Shown here: positions 28,870-37,043 of the stretch, piece after piece
Layout: the number at the start of each line of letters is the position of its first letter
Position numbering within the stretch: the stretch's first letter is position 1
Origin: Clostridiales bacterium CCNA10
Lineage (GTDB): Bacteria; Bacillota; Clostridia; Oscillospirales; Oscillospiraceae
Assembly (NCBI GenBank): GCA_003573975.1
Contig: AP018533.1
Coordinates: 2,604,319 to 2,668,318 of the forward strand
Direction: 5' to 3'
Length of the DNA stretch: 64,000 nt
The notes under the pieces: model-generated
Told to the model about the DNA's origin: nothing
The model's input: the letters and a program-made list of their open reading frames with translations, nothing else
Database searches by the model: none
Position numbers and translations under genes: made by a program

Positions 28870-29436
28870 TCAGGCGGCTCGAAACATCTGCGGCAGGGAC
28901 CCGCCCGCCCGCACCCGCCGGCACAGGGCCGCGCGGCACCGGTCGTACCGGCGGAAGCACTGCCTCGCCCCCTCCACGTCGGAGTACACCTTCCAGCACC
29001 CGCACAGCTTATAGTCCCGCCCCCGGTGCAGGCGAAAGCCCTCCACATCCTCCGGGGGATAGCCCAGAAACAGACCGATCTCGTGGGGGAAGGCGCCGCA
29101 GGTCAGACGGAGCTGGAGGGCGTCCAGCATCTCCTCCAGGCCCCGGTCCACCGGGTAGCCCTCCCGGGCCAGCAGCGCCCGCACCTGGGGACGGGCCAGC
29201 TGGGCGGCCAGACGCTCCGGACGGTACACCAGGATCAGGCACCGGGGCCGGCAGGAGCAGAGCAGGCGCAGCTGGATACCGCACCGGGAGAGCTGGCGGC
29301 GGTAATCCTCCAGCAGTGTGCCCATACACACCTGGGGACTGCCCCAGGCGACCAGATCCGCTGGTTTGATCCCGGCCAGTGCGGGGGCTCCGTGAAAGGC
29401 CAAGGTGTATTCCAAATCCCGCAGTGTGTCTTCCAT
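28870..29436 (-). CDS. DUF3793 family protein
   Basis: The 188-residue protein matches the DUF3793 pattern: an N-terminal LAFHGAPALAGIKPADL, a Cys-containing middle (LLCSCRPRCLILVYRP), and FPHEIGLFLGYPPEDVEGF. DUF3793 genes are common in clostridia, often near iron uptake or flavodoxin genes. Function is unknown. ATG 29436 was chosen over an in-frame TTG seven codons earlier; a G-rich stretch precedes it. The promoter region holds two metal-type palindromes, and the flavodoxin gene follows. Confidence 0.82.
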   Translation of the reverse strand: MEDTLRDLEYTLAFHGAPALAGIKPADLVAWGSPQVCMGTLLEDYRRQLSRCGIQLRLLCSCRPRCLILVYRPERLAAQLARPQVRALLAREGYPVDRGLEEMLDALQLRLTCGAFPHEIGLFLGYPPEDVEGFRLHRGRDYKLCGCWKVYSDVEGARQCFRRYDRCRAALCRRVRAGGSLPQMFRAA

Positions 29437-29458
29437 CGTCTCTGACCCCCGCCACAAA

Positions 29459-29472
29459 TTAGCGTAAGCTAA
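29459..29472. promoter_or_regulatory. DtxR-like operator, distal site
   Basis: TTAGC-GTAA-GCTAA palindrome, which resembles half-sites of DtxR/IdeR operators (TTAGG...CCTAA). It lies 23 bases upstream of the DUF3793 start, inside the transcribed leader. Confidence 0.6.
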
Positions 29473-29509
29473 CTATATCCCAAGAGAAGAACGGCTCGCG
29501 CCGCACAGG

Positions 29510-29523
29510 TTAGTTATAGCTAA
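29510..29523. promoter_or_regulatory. DtxR-like operator at the transcription start
   Basis: TTAGT-TATA-GCTAA, the same architecture as the distal site. It lies immediately downstream of the -10 box, where bound repressor would block transcription. The centres of the two sites are 51 bp apart. Confidence 0.68.
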
Positions 29524-29533
29524 CTTCTGGTTC

Positions 29534-29562
29534 AGAATACCACAACCTTCCTCCCTTGTCAA
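29534..29562 (-). promoter_or_regulatory. Promoter of DUF3793-flavodoxin operon
   Basis: On the minus strand TTGACA (29562-29557), 17 bases, TATTCT (29539-29534). Confidence 0.85.
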
Positions 29563-29615
29563 CCCCAAGTTCAGAGCAGGGAACCGTCCCCCTCCGACTA
29601 TTTTCCAGCTTTCCA

Positions 29616-29645
29616 TTGACTTTCCATGCTCCGGTGCGGTATGAT
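29616..29645 (+). promoter_or_regulatory. Promoter of ilvA
   Basis: TTGACT (29616-29621), 18 bases, TATGAT (29640-29645), 80 bases before the start codon. No T-box was seen in the leader. Confidence 0.6.
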
Positions 29646-29725
29646 TTCACATATCGGCGTTTGGCGCTCAGTCCGGCTCCACTGGACCGCCCTGACAGCC
29701 CCGCCATGGAACAAAGGAGTCCGAT

Positions 29726-30946
29726 ATGCTCACCCTGGAACAGTTCAAAGCTGCCCGTGCAACGCTGCAGGGCGTGATCCGCACCACCAGCCTGATCCAC
29801 TCCCCCGCCCTGTCCAAGGCGTGTGGAAATCAGGTCTATCTCAAGCCGGAAAATATGCAGGTCACCGGCGCCTATAAGATCCGCGGGGCCTACTATAAGA
29901 TCAGCACCCTCAGCGAGGAGGAGAAAGCCCGGGGCCTCATCACCGCCTCCGCCGGCAACCACGCCCAGGGGCTGGCCTATGCCGCCCAGGCGGCGGGGGT
30001 CCCCGCCACCATCGTGATGCCCACCACCACCCCCCTGGTGAAGGTCAACAACACCAAGGACTACGGCGCACGGGTCATTCTCCACGGCGAGGTGTTCGAC
30101 GAGGCCGCCGAGAAGGCCGCCCAGCTGGCTGAGGAGGAGGGGCTGACCTATGTCCACCCCTTCAACGATCTTGGGGTAGCCACCGGCCAGGGCACCATCG
30201 CATACGAGATCTTTCAGGACCTCCCCGACGTGGATGTGATCCTGGTCCCCATCGGCGGCGGCGGCCTGGCCGCTGGCGTGTCCACCCTGGCCAAGCTGCT
30301 CAACCCCAACGTCACGGTCATCGGCGTGGAGCCGGAGGGCGCCGCCTCCATGAAGGCCAGCCTGGAGGCCGGCCATGTGGTCACCCTCCCCACCGCCAAC
30401 ACCATCGCCGATGGCGTGGCGGTCAAGACCCCCGGCGACCTGGTGTTCCCCTATGTACAAAAAAATGTAGACCGCGTCCTGTCCATTCCGGATGCGGAAC
30501 TGGTGGACGCCTTTCTGGATGTGATGGAGAAGCATAAGATGGTGGTGGAAAACGCCGGCCTGCTCACTGTGGCCGCCCTGAAGCACCTGGATATGGAGGG
30601 CAAGAACGTGGTCTCCGTCCTCTCCGGGGGCAACATGGATGTGATCACCATGGCCTCTCTGGTCCAGCACGGCCTGATCAACCGGGGCCGGATCTTCACC
30701 TTCTCCGTGCTGCTCCCCGACCGGCCCGGCGAACTGATGCGGGTGTCCGGCCTGCTGGCCCGGAACAGCGGCAACATCATCAAGCTGGAGCACAACCAGT
30801 TTGTCAACATCAACCGGCAGAACGGCGTGGAGCTGAAGGTCACCCTGGAGGCCTTCGGCCAGGACCACAAGCGCCAGATCCTGGACGAGCTGCGGCAGAA
30901 CGGCTATTCCGTCCAGGAGGTCATGACCGCAGACTTCTACCACTGA
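29726..30946 (+). CDS. ilvA: Threonine ammonia-lyase with ACT domain
   Basis: This PLP enzyme deaminates threonine to 2-oxobutyrate, either for isoleucine synthesis or threonine catabolism. Of 406 residues, the catalytic fold has PLP-Lys51 in GAYKIRGA, the SAGNHAQG motif and the phosphate loop GGGGLAAG. A C-terminal ACT domain (about 330-406) begins with FTFSVLLPDRPGEL. At this length, with a single ACT domain, it resembles the short clostridial and TdcB-like forms, so biosynthetic or catabolic use is open. AAAGGAG precedes the ATG. Confidence 0.93.
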   Translation: MLTLEQFKAARATLQGVIRTTSLIHSPALSKACGNQVYLKPENMQVTGAYKIRGAYYKISTLSEEEKARGLITASAGNHAQGLAYAAQAAGVPATIVMPTTTPLVKVNNTKDYGARVILHGEVFDEAAEKAAQLAEEEGLTYVHPFNDLGVATGQGTIAYEIFQDLPDVDVILVPIGGGGLAAGVSTLAKLLNPNVTVIGVEPEGAASMKASLEAGHVVTLPTANTIADGVAVKTPGDLVFPYVQKNVDRVLSIPDAELVDAFLDVMEKHKMVVENAGLLTVAALKHLDMEGKNVVSVLSGGNMDVITMASLVQHGLINRGRIFTFSVLLPDRPGELMRVSGLLARNSGNIIKLEHNQFVNINRQNGVELKVTLEAFGQDHKRQILDELRQNGYSVQEVMTADFYH

Positions 30947-30960
30947 CGCGCCCACTGCCT

Positions 30961-30993
30961 CCGTCCGCCGGAGATGCGCGCTCCGGCGGACGG
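30961..30993 (+). terminator. GC-rich hairpin after ilvA
   Basis: CCGTCCGCCGGAG pairs with CTCCGGCGGACGG (13 bp, 7-base loop), but no T-tract follows, so termination is doubtful. The remaining 230 bases to rpe are GC-rich and show nothing recognisable. Confidence 0.4.
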
Positions 30994-31225
30994 ATGGCTA
31001 TTGAAAAGCGGCGGGCTTCGGGCTGCCGCAGGCGGCAGTAGGGCCGTGGGTCCGGCCTGGAGCGCCCCTGCGGCCCGGAAGCTCACGGCGGAGGGCCGGC
31101 CCTCCGCTCTCTCCGCCCAGTATCCTATGCGCCCGCCCCGCCCCGGGTTCCCCGGGCGCGGACGGTCCCTCCCCCACCCCGGCAGAGGCCAAACAAATTC
31201 AGGCTTGGAAAGCGAGGACATCATT

Positions 31226-31870
31226 ATGATCAAAATTGCCCCTTCGATCCTCTCCGCTGACTTCGTCAACCTGGAGCGGGACATCAAAAAGGTCGCCAGC
31301 GCCGACTACCTCCATGTGGATGTCATGGACGGCTGCTTCGTGCCCAACCTGACCATTGGGATCCCCGTGGTCAAGTCTATCCGCAAGTGTACCGATATGT
31401 TCCTGGACGTCCATCTGATGATCGACAAGCCGGTGCGCTACATCGAGGACTTCGCCAAAGCCGGGGCCGATCTGCTGTCCGTCCATCTGGAGGCCGACCA
31501 CCCCACCCGGATCGCCGAGGCCCTGAAGGTCATGGGGGAGTGCGGCGTGAAAAAGGCGGTGGCCCTGCGGCCCATCACCTCGGCCAACGCCATTCTGCCC
31601 TATATCGAGGAGCTGGACATGGTGCTGGTGATGACGGTGGAGCCCGGCTTCGGGGGCCAGGCTTTTATGGAGTCCCAGTTGGACACCATCCGCCAGGTGC
31701 GGGCCATCATCGACCGGTACAACCCCGCCTGTGAGCTGGAGGTGGACGGCGGCGTTGCCCCCAAGACCGCCCCCTTGGTGGTGGAGGCGGGCGCCAACGT
31801 ACTGGTGGCCGGCTCTGCCGTCTACGGCAAGGAGGACATCCCCGCCGCCATCGCCGCCCTGCGGGTGTAA
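31226..31870 (+). CDS. rpe: Ribulose-phosphate 3-epimerase
   Basis: Rpe interconverts ribulose 5-phosphate and xylulose 5-phosphate in the pentose phosphate pathway. The 214-residue TIM barrel has SILSADF at 7-13, the metal ligands His30 and Asp32 (LHVDVMDG), His63 (DVHLM), and EVDGGV for the second aspartate. ATG 31226 follows GAGGAC. The upstream open frame lacks a ribosome site and looks non-coding. recR follows after 83 bases. Confidence 0.96.
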   Translation: MIKIAPSILSADFVNLERDIKKVASADYLHVDVMDGCFVPNLTIGIPVVKSIRKCTDMFLDVHLMIDKPVRYIEDFAKAGADLLSVHLEADHPTRIAEALKVMGECGVKKAVALRPITSANAILPYIEELDMVLVMTVEPGFGGQAFMESQLDTIRQVRAIIDRYNPACELEVDGGVAPKTAPLVVEAGANVLVAGSAVYGKEDIPAAIAALRV

Positions 31871-31895
31871 CGGCAATGAAGAAGTACAAAGCCCT

Positions 31896-31937
31896 AATTC
31901 CTAACTCCTAGTTTTAAATTCTTAATTTCCAACTTCC
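31896..31937 (+). repeat. Degenerate 7-bp periodic repeat
   Basis: Six consecutive 7-base units begin AATTCCT, AACTCCT and then decay (AGTTTTA, AATTCTT, AATTTCC, AACTTCC). The AAYTCCT unit is the same as in the better-preserved array at 54948-54996. It lies between rpe and recR. Confidence 0.65.
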
Positions 31938-31953
31938 CCGGAGGTCCAAAACC

Positions 31954-32556
31954 ATGCAGTACTTTCCCCCTGCGCTGGAAAATTTAGTGGAGCAGTTCGC
32001 CAAGCTGCCCGGCGTGGGCGTCAAATCAGCCCAGCGCCTGGCCTTCTATGTCCTGTCCATGCCGGATGACGAGGCCAACGCCTTCGCCCAGGCGGTCATC
32101 AGCGCCAAGGCGACTATCCACTGCTGCCCCGTCTGCCAGAATCTGACGGATGGGGACGGCCCCTGCTCCATCTGTGCCAGCCCCAAGCGGGACCAGTCCA
32201 CCATCTGTGTGGTGGCTGACCCCAAGGACGTGGCCGCCATGGAGCGCTCCCGTGAGTACCAGGGCCTGTACCATGTGCTCCACGGGGTGATCTCCCCCAT
32301 GAGCCATGTGGGTCCCGATGACCTGCACATCAAATCTCTGGTGGAGCGGGTGGCCGCCGGAGGCATCGAGGAGGTCATCATGGCCACCAACCCGGACACG
32401 GAGGGGGAGGCCACTGCCATGTACCTCTCCCGCCTGCTCCGCCCCTTCTCCGTCAAGGTCACCCGTCTGGCCTATGGCATCCCGGTGGGCAGCCACCTGG
32501 AGTACGCCGACGATGCCACCCTCATGCGCGCCCTGGAGGGCCGCCGCGAGATCTGA
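31954..32556 (+). CDS. recR: Recombination protein RecR
   Basis: RecR acts with RecO to load RecA during gap repair. The 200-residue protein has the N-terminal helix-hairpin-helix LPGVGVKSAQRLAF, a zinc finger with Cys58/61/71/74, and a Toprim domain (VVADPKDVAAM, TNPDTEGEATA). It ends in the conserved Walker-B-like SHLEYADDATL segment. CCGGAGG precedes the ATG. dnaX is not adjacent as it often is elsewhere. Confidence 0.96.
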   Translation: MQYFPPALENLVEQFAKLPGVGVKSAQRLAFYVLSMPDDEANAFAQAVISAKATIHCCPVCQNLTDGDGPCSICASPKRDQSTICVVADPKDVAAMERSREYQGLYHVLHGVISPMSHVGPDDLHIKSLVERVAAGGIEEVIMATNPDTEGEATAMYLSRLLRPFSVKVTRLAYGIPVGSHLEYADDATLMRALEGRREI

Positions 32557-32565
32557 CCCACTCCC

Positions 32566-32604
32566 GCTCCGCCCCCGGTCCTCTGGGGGCGGAGCGCTTT
32601 TCTG
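32566..32604 (+). terminator. Terminator after recR
   Basis: GCTCCGCCCCC pairs with GGGGGCGGAGC, followed by GCTTTTCT. Confidence 0.85.
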
Positions 32605-32607
32605 CTC

Positions 32608-32636
32608 TTGCGCTCCGTCCTTGAATGGGATATAAT
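32608..32636 (+). promoter_or_regulatory. Promoter of hemW
   Basis: TTGCGC (32608-32613), 17 bases, TATAAT (32631-32636). Confidence 0.7.
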
Positions 32637-32678
32637 ACACTGAAACTTTTTGAACGATCTTTCTCGAGGTGCGCTTCC

Positions 32679-33875
32679 ATGGGGGACAAGCTTGGTATCT
32701 ACATCCACATTCCATTCTGCCGCAGCAAGTGCGACTACTGTGATTTTTACTCCCTGTCCGGGCGTGAGGGCCGGATGGACCACTATCAGAAGGCCCTGCT
32801 GGCCCATCTGCGGGAGACGGCTCCCCTGACCCAGGGCATCCCGGTGGACAGCGTCTACTTCGGCGGCGGCACCCCCAGCTTTTACGGAGCCAAGCGGCTG
32901 AAGGAGCTGCTGGCCACCCTCCACAAGCTGTTTCAAATCGAGAAGGACGCGGAGATCACCGTGGAGTGCAACCCTGACAGCGTGGATCTGCGCGCCCTGT
33001 GCACCCTGCGGAAGGCGGGCGTCAACCGCCTGTCCCTTGGGATGCAGTCCGCCCAGGCGGAGGAGCTGGCCGCCATCCACCGCATCCACACCCCGCAGCA
33101 GACCGACCAGGCCGCCGGGCTGGCCCGGAAGGCTAAATTCAACAACCTGTCCCTGGACCTGATCTACGGCCTGCCCGGCCAGACCATGGACAGCTGGAAG
33201 GCCACGGTGGAACACGCCCTGTCCCTTATCCCCCAGCATCTGTCCTGCTACGGCCTGAAGGTGGAGGAGGGCACCCCCCTGGCCCGCCGGGTGGCCGAGG
33301 GGGAGGTCCTGCCGGACGACGACCAGCAGGCCGACCTGTATCTGTGGACGGTGGGCCGCCTGGCCCGGGCCGGCTACCCCCAGTATGAGATCTCCAACTT
33401 CGCCAAGCCCGGCTTCGAGTCCCGGCACAATCTCCGCTACTGGTTCACCCGGCCCTATATCGGCTTCGGCCCCGGGGCCCACTCCGATTTCGGCGGCCGG
33501 CGCTACTCCTTCGTCCGGGATCTGGACGCCTACATCGACGGAGTCCTTCACGGGGGCAATGTCATCGACAGCTCTGAGCTTATCCCCCAGCGGGAGCGGT
33601 GCGGCGAGTACCTCATGCTCCGCCTGCGCACCGCCCAGGGCATCGACGGCGTGGAGTACCGCCGGAACTATTTCATGGACTTCGCCCCGCTGGAGGCCCG
33701 TCTGGAGCAGTTCGCCGCCCAGGGATGGGTGGAGCGCAGCCCGGAGGGCCGCTGGCACTTCACTCCCAAGGGCTTCCTGGTGTCCAACCAGCTGATCGGC
33801 GACCTTCTGGACCGGCAGGAGCAGGCCAGCTGGGAGGACCTGATCGTCCGCCCGGAGCGGGGGCCGCGCCCGTGA
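32679..33875 (+). CDS. hemW: HemW-type radical SAM protein
   Basis: HemW proteins bind heme and are thought to act as heme chaperones. They were formerly annotated as oxygen-independent coproporphyrinogen oxidases. The 398-residue protein has the HemW cluster motif Cys14-x3-Cys18-x2-Cys21 followed by DFYS, and YFGGGTPS for SAM. A C-terminal HemN-C-like domain carries the GVEYRRNYF region. The extra N-terminal residues of true HemN are missing. ATG 32679 follows CGAGGTG. Confidence 0.88.
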   Translation: MGDKLGIYIHIPFCRSKCDYCDFYSLSGREGRMDHYQKALLAHLRETAPLTQGIPVDSVYFGGGTPSFYGAKRLKELLATLHKLFQIEKDAEITVECNPDSVDLRALCTLRKAGVNRLSLGMQSAQAEELAAIHRIHTPQQTDQAAGLARKAKFNNLSLDLIYGLPGQTMDSWKATVEHALSLIPQHLSCYGLKVEEGTPLARRVAEGEVLPDDDQQADLYLWTVGRLARAGYPQYEISNFAKPGFESRHNLRYWFTRPYIGFGPGAHSDFGGRRYSFVRDLDAYIDGVLHGGNVIDSSELIPQRERCGEYLMLRLRTAQGIDGVEYRRNYFMDFAPLEARLEQFAAQGWVERSPEGRWHFTPKGFLVSNQLIGDLLDRQEQASWEDLIVRPERGPRP

Positions 33876-33999
33876 TCCATCCGGGCTTTTCCCCCGGCCC
33901 CAGCACATCCGAACGCTCCGGCATCTCGCCAAAGCCTTTCCCTGTTTTTTACTTTGTTCTTACTTTTTTCACAATTTTATGTCTACTTTGTAAATTTCA

Positions 34000-34028
34000 T
34001 TGCCTTTTGGGCATACTGATGCTATAAT
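34000..34028 (+). promoter_or_regulatory. Promoter of murA
   Basis: TTGCCT (34000-34005), 17 bases, TATAAT (34023-34028). Confidence 0.75.
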
Positions 34029-34150
34029 ATATTTGTATTATCGTGCGCAGCCCTTCCGGCGGCGCAGTTCCAACTGAATTCAAGGGCGATTTCCGCCATC
34101 TCTTTTCATACAAACCCCAATCTATAAATCAGATCGAGAGGGTGCCGATT

Positions 34151-35443
34151 TTGACAAAGTATCACATTCAGGGCGGAAAGCCGCTCTCCGGGACCATCAC
34201 CATCAGCGGCGCCAAAAACGCCGCTGTCGCTATCATCCCCGCCGCGCTGTTGGTGGACGGGGTGTGCCGCATTGAGAATATCCCCCAAATCAGCGACGTG
34301 ACGCTGATCCTCCAGATCCTTCAGGAGCTGGGTGCGGACGTCCGCACCATCAACCGCACCACGGTGGACATCGACTGTTCTCACATCCGCAACCGTCAGG
34401 TCCCGTACGAGCTGGCCCGCCGCATCCGCGCCAGCTACTATCTGGTGGGCGCTCTGTTGGGCCGCTTCGGCTGGGCGGAGGTCCCCCTCCCCGGCGGCTG
34501 TGACCTGGGCGGCCGGCCCATCGACCAGCACATCAAGGGTTTCGTCTCCATGGGGGCGGATGTGGATGTGCGCAACGGCCTGATCTGCGCCAAGGTGGCC
34601 GGCGGCCGTCTGGCCGGCGGTCAGATCTATCTGGACATGGTCTCTGTGGGGGCCACCATGAACATCATGCTGGCCGGCGTGCTGGCTGATGGCATGACCA
34701 TCATTGAAAACGCCGCCAAGGAGCCCCACATCGTGGACCTGGCCAACTTCCTCAACTCTATGGGGGCCAATATCATGGGGGCCGGCACCGATGTGATCAA
34801 GATCCGCGGCGTCAAGCAGCTGCGGGGCGGCGCCTACTCCATCATCCCCGACCAGATCGAGGCGGGCACCTATATGGCCGCCGTGGCCGCCGCCGGGGGC
34901 GATGTGCTCATTCAGAACGTCATCCCCAAGCACCTGGACTGCATCACCGCCAAGCTGGTGGAGATGGGCGTGGATGTGGAGGAGCTGGACGACGCCGTCC
35001 GGGTCCGCCGCAGCGGCCCCATCAGCCGCGCCAATGTCAAGACCATGCCCTATCCGGGCTTCCCCACCGATATGCAGCCCCAGATTGCCGCCGTCCTCTG
35101 CCTGGCTACCGGCACCAGCGTCCTGACCGAGGGTGTGTGGGACAGCCGCTACCGCTATGTGGATGAGTTCCGCCGCATGGGCGCCCACATCCAGGTGGAT
35201 GGCAAGGTAGCCGTCATCGAGGGGGTCCCCGGCCTCACCGGCGCGCCGGTCCACGCCTGTGACCTGCGGGCGGGCGCGGCCATGGTCATCGCCGGTCTGG
35301 CCGCCCAGGGCATCACCGAGGTGGACGGGATCTACCACATTGAGCGTGGCTATGAGGATCTGGTGGGCAAGCTGGCCGGGGTCGGCGCCGAAATCCAGGT
35401 CGTCACCGTCCCCGACGAGGAGAGCCAGTCCCAGGCTGTCTGA
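34151..35443 (+). CDS. murA: UDP-N-acetylglucosamine 1-carboxyvinyltransferase
   Basis: MurA catalyses the first committed step of peptidoglycan synthesis, joining phosphoenolpyruvate to UDP-GlcNAc; it is the fosfomycin target. The 430-residue protein begins MTKYHIQGGKPLSG from a TTG start at 34151, with GAGAGGGTG upstream. The frame is open to 34043, but the earlier residues do not belong to the family. Active-site Cys117 sits in PGGCDLGGRP, so the enzyme should be fosfomycin-sensitive by this criterion. The ending NxxRGYEDLV-type block is normal. Confidence 0.94.
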   Translation: MTKYHIQGGKPLSGTITISGAKNAAVAIIPAALLVDGVCRIENIPQISDVTLILQILQELGADVRTINRTTVDIDCSHIRNRQVPYELARRIRASYYLVGALLGRFGWAEVPLPGGCDLGGRPIDQHIKGFVSMGADVDVRNGLICAKVAGGRLAGGQIYLDMVSVGATMNIMLAGVLADGMTIIENAAKEPHIVDLANFLNSMGANIMGAGTDVIKIRGVKQLRGGAYSIIPDQIEAGTYMAAVAAAGGDVLIQNVIPKHLDCITAKLVEMGVDVEELDDAVRVRRSGPISRANVKTMPYPGFPTDMQPQIAAVLCLATGTSVLTEGVWDSRYRYVDEFRRMGAHIQVDGKVAVIEGVPGLTGAPVHACDLRAGAAMVIAGLAAQGITEVDGIYHIERGYEDLVGKLAGVGAEIQVVTVPDEESQSQAV

Positions 35444-35552
35444 AGCCATGTTATCCATTATCCAAACGATCAGAAATTGGGATCTCCAGGCCGGCGGCTC
35501 ACCCCTCCGGCCATCCCCAGTTTCTGATCTTATTTTTTAGGGAGCGATCAAA

Positions 35553-36401
35553 TTGTTGACCTTTACCACCCTGGCCAGCGGCTCCGGCGGCAACGCCGCC
35601 CTGGTCTCCTGTGGGGACACCCATCTTCTGCTGGACGCGGGGATCTCAGCCAAGCAGATCACCGCCGGCCTGGCCGCTCTGGGCGTCGCACCCAGGGATC
35701 TGACCGCCATTCTCATCACCCATGAGCACAGCGACCATGTCTCCGGCCTGCGGGTGCTCAGCAAGCGGGCCGCCGCCCCCATCTACGCCACCGGCCCCAC
35801 CTGCCGCTGCCTGTATGACCGGAACACCGGCAGCGAGGCCGCCGACCTGCTTCGGGTCATGGAGGCCGGGACCGGGGTGCAGCTGGGCGGCCTGTGGGTC
35901 CAGTCCTTTCCCACCCCCCACGACGCGGCGGGGAGCGTGGGCTACATCCTCTCCGGAGAGGGGGGCCGGATCGTCCTGGCCACCGACCTGGGCTACATCA
36001 CCCCGGCGGTAAAGACCGCCGTCCAGGACTGCGGCCTGCTGATCTGCGAGGCCAACCACGACGAGGACTGGGTCCGCTCCGGGCCATACCCCTACTACTT
36101 AAAGCAGCGTATCCTGGGGGACCGGGGCCACCTGTCCAACGAGGCGGGGGCGGAGCTGGCCGCCCTGGCGGCGGAGAGCGGGACCCGTGCCGTGGTCCTG
36201 GCCCACCTCTCCCGGGAGAACAACACCCCGGCCCGCGCATGGGAGACGGCCGCCCGCCGCCTCCGAAGCATGGGCTGTGAGCCGAACCTGGATCTCTCCC
36301 TGACCGTGGCCCCCCGCAGCGGGCTGGGCCCCACCTATCAGCTGGAGAGCGGGCGGGTCCTCCAGGCGTCCCCCTCTGGAGAGGAGGCCGCCCTGTGCTG
36401 A
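35553..36401 (+). CDS. MBL-fold metallo-hydrolase (YycJ/WalJ-like)
   Basis: The 282-residue metallo-beta-lactamase-fold protein starts LTFTTLASGSGGNA, typical of the YycJ/WalJ group. The metal motif is THEHSDH (His57, 59, Asp61, His62), and a later LAHLSRENN supplies further ligands. YycJ proteins in Bacillus are linked to cell-wall and DNA-repair functions. The start is TTG with GGGAG 8 bases upstream. Its stop overlaps the rlmH start by 7 bases. This yycJ-rlmH pairing is common in Firmicutes, but walRK is not adjacent here. Confidence 0.9.
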   Translation: MLTFTTLASGSGGNAALVSCGDTHLLLDAGISAKQITAGLAALGVAPRDLTAILITHEHSDHVSGLRVLSKRAAAPIYATGPTCRCLYDRNTGSEAADLLRVMEAGTGVQLGGLWVQSFPTPHDAAGSVGYILSGEGGRIVLATDLGYITPAVKTAVQDCGLLICEANHDEDWVRSGPYPYYLKQRILGDRGHLSNEAGAELAALAAESGTRAVVLAHLSRENNTPARAWETAARRLRSMGCEPNLDLSLTVAPRSGLGPTYQLESGRVLQASPSGEEAALC

Positions 36402-36877
36402 GCGTCTATCTCATCTGCGTGGGTAAGCTGAAGGAAAAATTCTATCAGGAGGCCTGCGCCGAGTACGTCAAGCGGCTGTCCGCCTATTGCAGGCTCACCC
36501 TGGTGGAGCTGCCTGAGGAAAAACTGCCCCAAGCTCCCTCTCAGGGCCAGATCGACCAGGCCCTGGCCCGGGAGGCCGCGGCCATCCGGGCCAAGCTGCC
36601 CCCCAGCGCCGTGCTGGCCGCCCTGTGCGTAGAGGGCCGGATGCGCTCCAGCGAGGAGCTGGCCCAGCTGGTTGGGACCTGGGAGCAGAGCTCCGCCAAG
36701 CACCTGGTCTTTCTCATCGGCGGCTCCTACGGCCTGCACCCCTCCATCAAGGCGGAGGCCCAGGTCAAGCTGTCCATGTCCCCCATGACCTTCCCCCACC
36801 ACCTGGCCCGGGTCATGCTGCTGGAGCAGATCTACCGGGCCTTCAAGATCCGGGAGGGCTCCAGCTACCACAAGTAG
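36395..36877 (+). CDS. rlmH: 23S rRNA (pseudouridine-1915-N3) methyltransferase RlmH
   Basis: RlmH methylates pseudouridine 1915 in helix 69 of 23S rRNA. The 160-residue SPOUT protein has the FLIGGSYGLHPS SAM-binding knot, the MTFPHHLARVMLLEQIYRAFKI segment and the conserved C-terminal SSYHK. GTG start at 36395, overlapping the MBL gene, so translation is likely coupled. Confidence 0.96.
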   Translation: MLSVYLICVGKLKEKFYQEACAEYVKRLSAYCRLTLVELPEEKLPQAPSQGQIDQALAREAAAIRAKLPPSAVLAALCVEGRMRSSEELAQLVGTWEQSSAKHLVFLIGGSYGLHPSIKAEAQVKLSMSPMTFPHHLARVMLLEQIYRAFKIREGSSYHK

Positions 36878-36957
36878 TCCCCGAGCCAGTCAAACAGACG
36901 GCGCAGCCACTTGTTTGAGGCGTTGAGCCCCGACCCGATCCTGAAAATCGAATTGTT

Positions 36958-37020
36958 CCGCTGGAAATTTCCGCCCGACTGTGGTACACTTACCACAATG
37001 GTAATTTCCAGCGGATTTTT
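36958..37020 (+). terminator. Long-stem terminator or attenuator before the phosphohexomutase gene
   Basis: CCGCTGGAAAT pairs with ATTTCCAGCGG, followed by ATTTTT. An inner GTGGTA/TACCAC stem lies in the loop. It ends only 23 bases before the next start codon, so it either ends rlmH transcripts or attenuates the mutase gene. Confidence 0.75.
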
Positions 37021-37043
37021 CATACACAGGAGGTCTTGCAGAT

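Noticed and set aside
29562-29725. T-box leader for ilvA
   Set aside because: No T-box consensus (AGGGTGGNACCGCG-like) and the leader is only about 70 bases.
30947-31225. Coding extension upstream of rpe
   Set aside because: The frame is open but very GC-rich, contains a long hairpin, has no ribosome site, and rpe homologues begin at MIKIAPSIL.
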